From an uncultured Oscillospiraceae bacterium (lineage in GTDB: Bacteria > Bacillota > Clostridia > Oscillospirales > Oscillospiraceae): DNA of 12,799 nt. Below the pieces are notes generated by a model. It saw only the letters and a list, made by a program, of their open reading frames with translations. It did no database searches and was not told where the DNA came from. The stretch lies in the NCBI GenBank assembly GCA_934574095.1, contig CAKTMW010000048.1, forward strand, positions 1 to 12,799. Direction: 5' to 3'. Positions 1-5,769 of this stretch are shown piece by piece. Position numbers and translations under genes: made by a program. Every line of letters starts with the position of its first letter. Position 1 is the stretch's first letter.

Positions 1-388
1 TCTGAACCAGCTGAAGACCATGCAGACCGACGGCACCTTTGATATGCTGCCCAAGAAGGAAGTTATCAAGCACCTGGCCGAGATCGAGAAGCTGGAGAAG
101 TATCTGGGCGGCGTGAAGGAAATGAAGAAGCTGCCCGGCGCCCTGTTCATCGTCGACACCCGCAAGGAGCGCAACGCCATCGCCGAGGCACACCGTCTGG
201 GTATTCCCGTTGTGGCTATCGCCGATACCAACTGCGATCCCGACGAGATCGATTATCCCATCCCCGGCAACGATGACGCTATCCGCGCCATCCGCCTGAT
301 CGCTTCCATCATGGCCAACGCCATGATCGAGGGCCGCCAGGGCGAGCAGATGGAAGAGGCTGCCGCCGAGGAAGCCAAGGCTGAGTAA
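1..388 (+). CDS. rpsB: 30S ribosomal protein S2, C-terminal part (5' end outside window)
   Basis: Ribosomal protein S2 belongs to the small-subunit head/platform junction and is needed for translation initiation. The reading frame is open from base 2, so the gene starts upstream of the window; 128 residues are visible. The C-terminal S2 signature is clear: [20 protein letters not shown] followed by [26 protein letters not shown] and the helix [19 protein letters not shown]. The last ~20 residues are a Glu/Ala-rich acidic tail, common in Firmicute S2. The ATG at base 20 is an internal methionine, not the start. tsf follows 90 bp downstream, the normal rpsB-tsf order, but a strong hairpin lies between them. 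Codon use is strongly biased (GCC, CTG, AAG), as expected for a highly expressed gene. Confidence 0.97.
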   Translation, partial: LNQLKTMQTDGTFDMLPKKEVIKHLAEIEKLEKYLGGVKEMKKLPGALFIVDTRKERNAIAEAHRLGIPVVAIADTNCDPDEIDYPIPGNDDAIRAIRLIASIMANAMIEGRQGEQMEEAAAEEAKAE

Positions 389-417
389 GTAATTTCAGAA
401 TAACACCGCGTAAACTG

Positions 418-448
418 ACGGGGCAGGGAAGTGTCCCTGCCCCGTTTT
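418..448 (+). terminator. Hairpin with U-run between rpsB and tsf (attenuator or terminator)
   Basis: A perfect 12-bp GC-rich stem (418-429 with 434-445), loop AGTG, is followed by TTTTC. It has intrinsic-terminator form, yet sits inside the usually co-transcribed rpsB-tsf pair. It probably cuts down read-through so that S2 is made in excess over EF-Ts, or tsf has its own weak promoter. Function is inferred from structure only. Confidence 0.75.
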
Positions 449-478
449 CACTACACTATATTTATGGAGGATACTATC

Positions 479-1405
479 ATGGCTTTTACTGCTGCTGATG
501 TGAAGACCCTGCGCGAGATGACCAGCGTGGGTATGATGGACTGCAAGAAGGCGCTGGTCGAGTGCGACGGCGATATGGACAAGGCTGTTGAGTGGCTGCG
601 CGAGAAGGGCCTGGCCAAGGCTGCCAAGAAGGCCGGCCGCATTGCCGCCGAGGGTATGTCCTATGCTCTGACCGAGAACGGCGTGGGCGCTCTGGTGGAA
701 GTCAACTGCGAGACCGACTTCTGCGCCAAGTCCGACCTGTTCGTGGCTTTCGTCAAGGATATCGCCAAGGCTGTTGCCGAGAACGATCCCGCTGACGTGG
801 ACGCCCTGATGAACAGCAAGTATCCCGGCTCCGAGCTGACCGTTTCCGAGACCATGCCTGAGAAGGTCATGTCCATCGGCGAGAACCTGCAGGTCCGCCG
901 TTTCGTCCGCTTCGCCGAGAACACCAGCGTGGGTTATGTCCATGCCGGCGGCAAGATCGGTGTGCTGGTGAACCTGGCTGTCGAGGGCGGCATTGACGCC
1001 ACCGAGATCGGCAAGAATATCGCCATGCAGATCGCCGCTCTGAATCCCCGCTTCTGGGATAAGTCCCAGGTCACCGAGGATGTGCTGGCCGAGGAGAAGA
1101 AGATCGCTCTGGCGCTGATGGACACCGATCCCAAGATGGCCAACAAGCCCGCTCAGGTGAAGGAAAAGATCGTCATGGGCAAGATGAACAAGTTCTACGA
1201 AGAGAACTGCCTGATGCAGATGGAGTTCGTCCGCGGCGATATCTTCCAGGGCACCGTGGAGAAGTACGTGGCCGACGCCGCCAAGAAGCTGGGCGGCAGC
1301 GTCAAGTTCGTGGACGCCGTTCGCTATCAGACCGGCGAGGGCATCGAGAAGAAGCAGGAGGACTTCGCCGCTGAGGTCGCTGCTCAGATGAACATGGGCA
1401 AGTAA
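479..1405 (+). CDS. tsf: Translation elongation factor Ts
   Basis: EF-Ts is the cytoplasmic guanine-nucleotide exchange factor that releases GDP from EF-Tu. The protein has 308 residues, the usual length. The N-terminal UBA-like domain (about 1-54) carries the EF-Ts signature as TLREMTSVGMMDCKKAL. The second signature appears as VEVNCETDFCAKSDLF at about residues 75-90. The exchange domain occupies roughly 55-285. An upstream in-frame ATG at 431 lies inside the hairpin loop region and has no ribosome binding site; the ATG at 479 follows TGGAGG at a good distance and starts with the conserved MAFTAADVKTLREM, so it is chosen. The gene follows rpsB and is closed by a 17-bp bidirectional terminator. 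Confidence 0.98.
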   Translation: MAFTAADVKTLREMTSVGMMDCKKALVECDGDMDKAVEWLREKGLAKAAKKAGRIAAEGMSYALTENGVGALVEVNCETDFCAKSDLFVAFVKDIAKAVAENDPADVDALMNSKYPGSELTVSETMPEKVMSIGENLQVRRFVRFAENTSVGYVHAGGKIGVLVNLAVEGGIDATEIGKNIAMQIAALNPRFWDKSQVTEDVLAEEKKIALALMDTDPKMANKPAQVKEKIVMGKMNKFYEENCLMQMEFVRGDIFQGTVEKYVADAAKKLGGSVKFVDAVRYQTGEGIEKKQEDFAAEVAAQMNMGK

Positions 1406-1421
1406 TTTTCCAATCATGTAT

Positions 1422-1459
1422 AAAAAAGTTCCGTGAGCGATTGCTCACGGAACTTTTTT
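1422..1459. terminator. Bidirectional intrinsic terminator (tsf / 64-aa membrane protein)
   Basis: Perfect 17-bp stem (1422-1438 with 1443-1459), loop GATT, with A6 on the left and T6 on the right. It serves both convergent genes: tsf on + and the small membrane protein on -. Confidence 0.93.
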
Positions 1460-1468
1460 ATGTTTGCA

Positions 1469-1663
1469 TTAAAGTGATTCCGCCTCGTCCGCATAATCCG
1501 ACATATCGTCGCCGCCGCGCAGAGATTTGAACCATTCCTTCCTTTCGTGGAGCCAGTCCAGCAAGCGCTGGTCCAGGTTCCAATAATACACCGCAGCTAC
1601 CACACCGGCAATGGCTGCCAGAATGGCAATGACTTTCAGGATGATCTTACCGGTCTTACACAT
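1469..1663 (-). CDS. Small single-span membrane protein, unknown function
   Basis: A 64-residue protein: a short basic N-terminus (MCKTGK), one transmembrane helix at about residues 7-27 (IILKVIAILAAIAGVVAAVYYW), then an amphipathic Trp/Lys/Arg-rich stretch and an acidic tail (GGDDMSDYADEAESL). The open frame extends 19 codons further up, but the start at 1663 is chosen because AGGAGGT (1671-1677) lies 7 nt before it and the longer N-terminus has no ribosome binding site. An inside-start, outside/acid-tail topology is not determined. Similar tiny membrane proteins are common in Oscillospiraceae but I recognise no named family. A strong sigma-A type promoter lies about 50-75 bp upstream, and it is monocistronic, so it is probably a real housekeeping gene. 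Confidence 0.72.
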   Translation of the reverse strand: MCKTGKIILKVIAILAAIAGVVAAVYYWNLDQRLLDWLHERKEWFKSLRGGDDMSDYADEAESL

Positions 1664-1710
1664 ATGCGTTACCTCCTGTCCAATGGATGATGTATCCTTT
1701 TGATGACGGT

Positions 1711-1739
1711 ATTGTACCATATTTTCCGTGCCATTGCAA
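1711..1739 (-). promoter_or_regulatory. Sigma-A promoter of the 64-aa membrane protein
   Basis: On the minus strand: TTGCAA (1734-1739), 17-bp spacer, TACAAT (1711-1716), with a TG one base before the -10 (extended -10). The predicted transcript start near 1704 leaves a leader of about 40 nt. Confidence 0.65.
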
Positions 1740-1840
1740 TGGGGGACTTTTCACTGCCGGATCACTTTTGGCGGCGCGTCACCGTTAATGAAGGGGGCTC
1801 ATAAGATGAAATAGAACCTGAGCGGGGAGGAGGGAACCAC

Positions 1841-1993
1841 ATGAGAGGGCACGGAGAGCATTGTCTTGGAATCTGCGCACTGGCATTGGGACTGGGCATC
1901 TTCATCGCCGCCGTGTTTCCGGTGGGATGCTTGATGTTTCTGGTGGCCTTCCTGCTGATTGCCTGCGGTATCGCATGTCTGAAGAGGAGGTGA
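1841..1993 (+). CDS. 50-aa cysteine-rich two-span membrane protein upstream of spoVM, unknown
   Basis: A 50-residue ORF too short for usual callers. It starts at an ATG preceded by GGGGAGGAGGG (1824-1834) and ends TGA at 1993. The N-terminus is MRGHGEHC, followed by two hydrophobic segments (about residues 9-26 and 30-47) separated by a FPVGC turn, and the C-terminus is LKRR. Five cysteines (8, 12, 30, 42, 46) and two histidines (4, 7) are striking for such a small protein. The spoVM ribosome binding site (GAGGAGGTGA) overlaps its last codons and spoVM starts 4 nt after its stop, so the two are translationally coupled. I do not recognise the family. The context suggests an integral membrane protein made with the spore-coat basement layer, which is inference. 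It could be non-coding, but the strong start site and coupling argue against this. Confidence 0.68.
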   Translation: MRGHGEHCLGICALALGLGIFIAAVFPVGCLMFLVAFLLIACGIACLKRR

Positions 1994-1997
1994 CGGG

Positions 1998-2072
1998 ATG
2001 AAGATCGTGGTCTGGAAAGCGCCGAAATTCCTGCAGGGCTTACTGCGGAGCATTTTCGGAATGAAGGAATAA
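1998..2072 (+). CDS. spoVM: Stage V sporulation protein SpoVM (24 aa)
   Basis: SpoVM is an amphipathic-helix micropeptide that inserts into the outer forespore membrane, recognises its positive curvature and anchors SpoIVA to start the coat basement layer. The 24-residue product MKIVVWKAPKFLQGLLRSIF-GMKE can be laid without gaps on Bacillus subtilis SpoVM (26 aa, recalled from memory): Met1, Lys2, Lys7, Pro9, Lys10, Phe11, Leu12, Gly14, Arg17 and Gly21 are at identical positions. Pro9 is the residue known to set its shallow membrane insertion. The ribosome binding site GGAGGTGA lies 5-8 nt upstream, inside the end of the 50-aa ORF. sipL follows, with its preferred start 56 nt after the stop. 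The gene is below the usual length cut-off and is likely to be missed by automatic annotation. Confidence 0.93.
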   Translation: MKIVVWKAPKFLQGLLRSIFGMKE

Positions 2073-2128
2073 ACAGGAGAATGCCCTCATACAGTGGACT
2101 AACAATACGGATAGAGAGGGCTGGACAT

Positions 2129-3628
2129 ATGGAATTGGGCTTGCAATTTGAAGATATTTTCTGCTACGAGGCAACGGCGGGGATCACCACCGCTCATGAG
2201 GAATCGCTGGAGACCGCCATCCCGGAGTATTGCCCGGATATTGCCCGGATCGTGGACACGGCCGGACGGCTGACCATCCGGGAAAAGCTACTGGGAGATG
2301 ACCGCTGCACGGTTTCCGGCAGCGTAAAAGTCACGGTGCTCTATACCTCTGAAGAAGCCACAGGGCTGCGGAGTCTGACGATGTCGGTGCCGTTTTCCTG
2401 TGTGCTGGATGACCGGGCGCTGACGCAGTGTACCTCACTCTGTGCCGAGGGGCGGGTATTGCTGACGGAGGCGCGGGCTGTTACCTCACGCAAGCTGTAT
2501 ATTAAGGTGCTGCCGGAGGTGACAGTGACCGGCTACCGGGCGGTCAAGCGCCGCCTTTGCAGCGGTACACAGGAGGAACCTACCATCCGAATCCAGTGTC
2601 GGCAAACACAGCTCAACCTTTTGGCAGCGGTATCTGAGAAGGTATTTTACTTTACAGACGATGTGATGCTGGAGGTCGGCTGTCTGCCGGAGGATTTACT
2701 GCTGCACCGAATGTGTCCCGCCGTCACATCTGCCCAACGGCTGGGCAATAAGCTGATGGTAAAGGGGGATATGTGGTTCCAGGCCATCTATCGGGGGGAG
2801 GACCAGGTGCTGCGGCAATACTGCGCCACGCTTCCTTTCTCACAGATACTGGATATGGCGGAGCTTCCCGAAAATGCCGAATATGTGCTTTGTCCCCAGA
2901 TCAGCGAATGCGACGCCCGCATCCTGCGGACGGAGAGCGGCAGCGGCTTTGGTCTGACAGCCCACGTAGAGGTATGCGTCAAAGCGTACCAGCAGCAGAG
3001 TATCAGTTATATATCAGATATTTACAGTACGCGCTACGACGCGGCGGTAGAGCGGCAGGAGGTCGTGGTCCCGCTGGCGGCTCCCGCCCGCACGATACGG
3101 CAGGAGGCGCAGCTGCATCTGGAATTCGAGGGCAGTCAGCCATTTATCAGCGTGACGGCTGTGGACCATGCCCCGGTGGAGATCGTTCCGGAGGAGGAAC
3201 GGGTATCGCTGCGTACCTCGCTGCATGTGCGGCTGCTGTATCTGGATGAATCCGGCGCACCGGTCAGCACCGAGCGCACCGTGGAGGTCACAGCGGCGAC
3301 CGGGGAAGTCACCGGACCTGTCGCAGTATGCTGCTGCGAGGCGTCGCTGCAATTCTCCGGTGGCGTATGCCAGGTGCGGATACCGGTCAACTTCTCTGTC
3401 GGCTGCGCGGGAGAGGCGGCCCTCAGCGGTATTACCGCTGTTGCGCTGACAGATACCGCAGCCGGACCGGGCCCCAGTCTTATCCTATGCCGTATGGGGC
3501 GGGATGAGACGCTGTGGGATGTGGCCAAGCGCTACCATACCGATGAGCAGGCCATCCGCAGCGCCAACCAGCTGGATAATGACGAGGACGCGGCGAAGTG
3601 TATGCTGCTGATTCCCAAAGTGAGATGA
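2129..3628 (+). CDS. sipL: SipL-type spore coat protein: DUF3794 repeats plus C-terminal LysM
   Basis: SipL is the clostridial SpoIVA-interacting protein needed for coat assembly around the forespore; its LysM domain contacts SpoIVA in Clostridioides difficile. The 499-residue protein has DUF3794-like repeats, each with a beta-strand of the type GSVKVTVLY / GDMWFQAIY / TSLHVRLLY at about residues 63-71, 208-218 and 360-370. The conserved CPDIARIVDTAGR stands near residue 35. A LysM domain fills the last ~45 residues (RDETLWDVAKRYHTDEQAIR, then ANQLDND and LLIPKVR). The in-frame ATG at 2081 has its AGGAG only one base away, too close. The ATG at 2129 has GAGAGGG about 8 nt upstream and gives the MELGLQFEDI start typical of this family, so it is chosen. 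Other DUF3794-LysM proteins exist, but the spoVM and spoIVA neighbours favour SipL. Confidence 0.88.
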   Translation: MELGLQFEDIFCYEATAGITTAHEESLETAIPEYCPDIARIVDTAGRLTIREKLLGDDRCTVSGSVKVTVLYTSEEATGLRSLTMSVPFSCVLDDRALTQCTSLCAEGRVLLTEARAVTSRKLYIKVLPEVTVTGYRAVKRRLCSGTQEEPTIRIQCRQTQLNLLAAVSEKVFYFTDDVMLEVGCLPEDLLLHRMCPAVTSAQRLGNKLMVKGDMWFQAIYRGEDQVLRQYCATLPFSQILDMAELPENAEYVLCPQISECDARILRTESGSGFGLTAHVEVCVKAYQQQSISYISDIYSTRYDAAVERQEVVVPLAAPARTIRQEAQLHLEFEGSQPFISVTAVDHAPVEIVPEEERVSLRTSLHVRLLYLDESGAPVSTERTVEVTAATGEVTGPVAVCCCEASLQFSGGVCQVRIPVNFSVGCAGEAALSGITAVALTDTAAGPGPSLILCRMGRDETLWDVAKRYHTDEQAIRSANQLDNDEDAAKCMLLIPKVR

Positions 3629-3632
3629 CGAC

Positions 3633-3671
3633 AAAAAGGAGGTCTTAGGCACAGCCTAAGACCTCCTTTTT
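3633..3671. terminator. Bidirectional terminator between sipL and the hydrolase gene
   Basis: Perfect 18-bp stem (3633-3650 with 3654-3671), loop ACA, A5 on the left and T5 on the right. It serves both convergent genes; the hydrolase stop codon (3670-3672) overlaps its edge. Confidence 0.94.
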
Positions 3672-4767
3672 ACGCTTCCACAACACCGCCCATGGCGTCC
3701 CGGCTGACGGGGTGATACTGTATCTGTTCTCTGTCACAGTCAGCGAGCGCCGCTTTTGTCCAAGCGGTGGCGTCAAAGGGCTGCAAATACATGGACTGCC
3801 GGGTGGGATCGTACATCACTTTGTATTGGGTATAGCCATCCCGGTTTTCAGCGGGCATCCCATTGCTGTCCAGATGGCGGTAGTGGTACACGCCGCGGCT
3901 TCTCGGCTCAAAGACGCAGTTCAGCAGACCGCTGCCAAGAGGCAGCATTTGCGCATCCTCCATCCAGCGGCCATCGTGATTCAGCGCCTTCAGCACTGAC
4001 AGGCGCACGAAGCGGTCATAGGGTGCATAGGAAGCAGGCAGTACGCCGCTTTGTGTCAAGTGAGGAGCGGTGGGGTCGGCGGTCAGGCGAACGCCCTCCC
4101 AGGCCGGCTGGCAGATGGGGCAGTCGTCTCCGCCGCGGTGCAGCTCCGGAGATTGAGAAAGAAACCACCGCAGGTTATCCAGCTGCTGGGGATAGGGCGG
4201 CGAGTTGGTCAGGACGCCGATACTATCCTCACAACAGCAGGTCAGACAACCGGGATGTCCAGGATCGGCAGCCTCTAATACAACTGTGCTGTCTTCTGCG
4301 TCCAGGAAAAAATAGTGCATGGTGGCGCGTAGGTGTTCCGGACCGGCGGGGATATCGGTGATTCGGATGGTTTTGACAGCGCGGCATACCTCTGTCACAT
4401 CCCGGCAGGTCGCCAGCAGCCATGTTACCAGCTCCATACCCATCACGCCGGTATGGCCTTCGTCTGCTGCCGGTACACTGGAGCCTTCCTCCAAGAACAG
4501 AAGACCGCCCACCAGCCCCTGACTGTTGACGCCATCCAGCAGCCAGGTATCCTGGGTACAATAGGATGTACCCAGCAGGGCGTAACGGCTACGCAGCTCA
4601 CCGGTTGTGAGAGGGATGCCGTGTTCCTGCGGAAAAGACACGATATGGGCGCCTGCGTCCCACACGCTGGTGTGCAGGTCACAGGTACGAAACCAGTAGG
4701 GAAGCCCCTGCTTTGACGTCAGCTTCATACAAGAGCAGGCGGCAGGAAAGTCAATTTTATCGTGCAT
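3670..4767 (-). CDS. Choloylglycine hydrolase family Ntn-amidase (bile salt hydrolase / penicillin V acylase-like)
   Basis: Linear-amide C-N hydrolase whose nucleophile is an N-terminal Cys exposed by self-processing; family members split conjugated bile salts, penicillin V or N-acyl homoserine lactones. In this 365-aa protein Cys11 aligns with the nucleophile: Arg27 and Asp30 follow at exactly the family spacing (C+16, C+19). Further family matches are DGVNSQGL (Asn81), VLTNSPPYPQQLDNL (Asn188) and YAPYDRFVRL (Arg252/255). The Cys is preceded by 10 residues, so a propeptide must be removed, as in penicillin V acylases. The start at 4767 is chosen over one 21 nt upstream because AAAGGAGA is 8 nt away. 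There is an extra ~28-residue insert with CPIC (216-219) and a CCC run (177-179), both unusual. No signal peptide is seen, so it is probably cytoplasmic. Substrate cannot be told from sequence. Confidence 0.86.
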   Translation of the reverse strand: MHDKIDFPAACSCMKLTSKQGLPYWFRTCDLHTSVWDAGAHIVSFPQEHGIPLTTGELRSRYALLGTSYCTQDTWLLDGVNSQGLVGGLLFLEEGSSVPAADEGHTGVMGMELVTWLLATCRDVTEVCRAVKTIRITDIPAGPEHLRATMHYFFLDAEDSTVVLEAADPGHPGCLTCCCEDSIGVLTNSPPYPQQLDNLRWFLSQSPELHRGGDDCPICQPAWEGVRLTADPTAPHLTQSGVLPASYAPYDRFVRLSVLKALNHDGRWMEDAQMLPLGSGLLNCVFEPRSRGVYHYRHLDSNGMPAENRDGYTQYKVMYDPTRQSMYLQPFDATAWTKAALADCDREQIQYHPVSRDAMGGVVEA

Positions 4768-4794
4768 GACAATTTCTCCTTTGCGCATATAGGG

Positions 4795-4962
4795 TTAAGG
4801 CAATACCGCATAATGGAACAAAAGCGATCTGCGAGCAAATTTTGCGTACTGACAAGGCGCGGTTTCGCGGCAATACTTGATGTATTGCAAGAAATTGCAA
4901 CAAAATCAGGGTACAAAATTTCCGCAAAGCGCCGCAGCTTTCACTGTGCGGTGTTGCCTTAA
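4795..4962. mobile_element. MITE-like 168-bp palindromic element with TTAA ends
   Basis: The ends are 16-bp inverted repeats matching at 15 of 16 positions (TTAAGGCAATACCGCA at 4795-4810; TGCGGTGTTGCCTTAA at 4947-4962). The inside is also imperfectly palindromic: GCAAATTTTG on the left pairs with CAAAATTTCC on the right, and a central hairpin is GCAATAC-TTGAT-GTATTGC. The whole unit could fold into one long hairpin. It has no transposase; a + strand 66-codon open frame across it is a by-product. TTAA at both ends may be a target-site duplication. Removing the element and one TTAA joins a -10 like sequence to the hydrolase leader, which supports insertion. From memory, repeats like this are frequent in Oscillospiraceae genomes, but I could not check this. 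Confidence 0.8.
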
Positions 4963-4992
4963 GTATACCCCAAGGGACGCGGTATATGACAA
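4962..4992 (-). promoter_or_regulatory. Possible ancestral promoter of the hydrolase gene, now cut off by the MITE
   Basis: Minus strand TTGTCA (4987-4992), 19-bp spacer, TATACT (4962-4967). The -10 borders the element directly. Without the element the start site would fall about 30 nt before the hydrolase ribosome binding site. The 19-bp spacer is longer than ideal. Confidence 0.35.
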
Positions 4993-5024
4993 CCTGGCGG
5001 ATAGAGATGCTCCATCCGCCAGGT
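4992..5024 (-). terminator. Hairpin downstream of the TetR gene, weak terminator candidate
   Basis: Perfect 11-bp stem (ACCTGGCGGAT at 4992-5002 with 5014-5024) and an 11-nt loop. It lies 16 bp beyond the regulator stop codon. On the minus strand it is followed by TGTCATATAC, not a real U-run, so termination strength is doubtful. Confidence 0.45.
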
Positions 5025-5039
5025 AAATCGCCGTATGAT

Positions 5040-5612
5040 TCATTTCAGAACGCCGACGCCGTTCATAATGATTTTTCCGGCCAGCTGTGCCATCTCCTCC
5101 GGGGATTCCATCGCCCCCCCATTGAGCCAGGTCAGCGCCAGATTTAGATTTCCGGGCACAATAAAAGCACAGAAATGCTCCAACTTTTGCCGGTCATCCG
5201 GATAGAAGCGGGAGAGAAAGTCATAAAGAAAGTCGTCGTGCAGGATATTGCATATTCGCTGCCGGTAGGCGATATCGCCGTTGGGCCCCAACAGTACGCG
5301 GCAAAGGTCCGCGTTGTCCAGCACAAAATGGTACAGGTCCGTCAGAAACGGGTAAGAGCTGATCTCCGTATTGCTGGCGTGGCGGAGGCACATCTTAGAC
5401 AGCCGGTCAGCCATTTCATCCTCCAGCCGCTGCAAAAGGTCCGACACATCCTTATAGTGGATATAAAACGTGCCGCGGTTGATGTCAGCCCGCTCTGCCA
5501 GTTCGCGAACCGAGATATGCTTCTGGGCTTTTTCGCTCATCAGGGACATCAAAGCCAGCCGCAGCTGCCTTTTCGTTTTTTTCACCCGGCGGTCAACATT
5601 TTCTTCTGGCAT
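5040..5612 (-). CDS. TetR/AcrR family transcriptional regulator
   Basis: A 190-residue DNA-binding repressor type. The N-terminal helix-turn-helix is clear: TKRQLRLALMSLM, then ISVRELAERADINRGTFYIHYKD at about residues 33-55, the standard TetR layout. The C-terminal ligand/dimer domain (about 75-185) has YPFLTDLYHFVLDNADLCRVLLG and looks like the TetR_C_7 type found in many Firmicutes; the ligand is unknown. The frame extends 12 codons further upstream, but GGAAGGA about 10 nt before 5612 supports this start. It is divergent from spoIVA, and a 21-bp inverted repeat in the gap could be its operator. It points the same way as the hydrolase gene, 270 bp away with the MITE between, so control of the hydrolase is possible but not shown. 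Confidence 0.88.
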   Translation of the reverse strand: MPEENVDRRVKKTKRQLRLALMSLMSEKAQKHISVRELAERADINRGTFYIHYKDVSDLLQRLEDEMADRLSKMCLRHASNTEISSYPFLTDLYHFVLDNADLCRVLLGPNGDIAYRQRICNILHDDFLYDFLSRFYPDDRQKLEHFCAFIVPGNLNLALTWLNGGAMESPEEMAQLAGKIIMNGVGVLK

Positions 5613-5652
5613 GAACAACACATCCTTCCGCAAGCTTAAGATGACCATATAC

Positions 5653-5673
5653 TACCATACAATGCGGATGGTA
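5653..5673. promoter_or_regulatory. Candidate TetR operator (TACCAT-N9-ATGGTA)
   Basis: A perfect 6-bp inverted repeat with 9-bp spacer lies 40 bp upstream of the regulator start, in the tetR-spoIVA gap. Size and place fit an autoregulatory TetR site. It overlaps a CATACAAT sequence (5656-5663) that resembles a sigma-E -10 on the spoIVA side. Confidence 0.4.
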
Positions 5674-5769
5674 TTCAACAGCTTTCAACAAAAATGTGAA
5701 AAATTTTCCGCATACACGATGGCGTGTTCGCATAGACATGAAATAAAAACAGCAGCGGAGGGCGGTACT

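Noticed and set aside
395..1417. Long open frame on the minus strand opposite tsf (340 codons)
   Set aside because: It is the mirror frame of a highly codon-biased gene; leucine/histidine-rich product, no ribosome binding site, and tsf is certain.
1800..1807. CATAAGAT as sigma-E -10 for the 50-aa ORF/spoVM/sipL unit
   Set aside because: No convincing -35 at the right distance; too weak to annotate, although a sigma-E promoter is expected somewhere in 1740-1825.
2081..2128. Earlier ATG for sipL at 2081
   Set aside because: The AGGAG is one base from the ATG, too close for initiation; the ATG at 2129 has better spacing and family-like N-terminus.
4762..4962. 66-codon + strand ORF across the MITE-like element
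   Set aside because: It coincides with the palindromic repeat, has no ribosome binding site and opposes the hydrolase leader; treated as a by-product of the repeat.
5715..5728. Small inverted repeat ACACG-ATGG-CGTGT upstream of spoIVA
   Set aside because: Only 5-bp arms; expected by chance in this base composition and with no supporting context.
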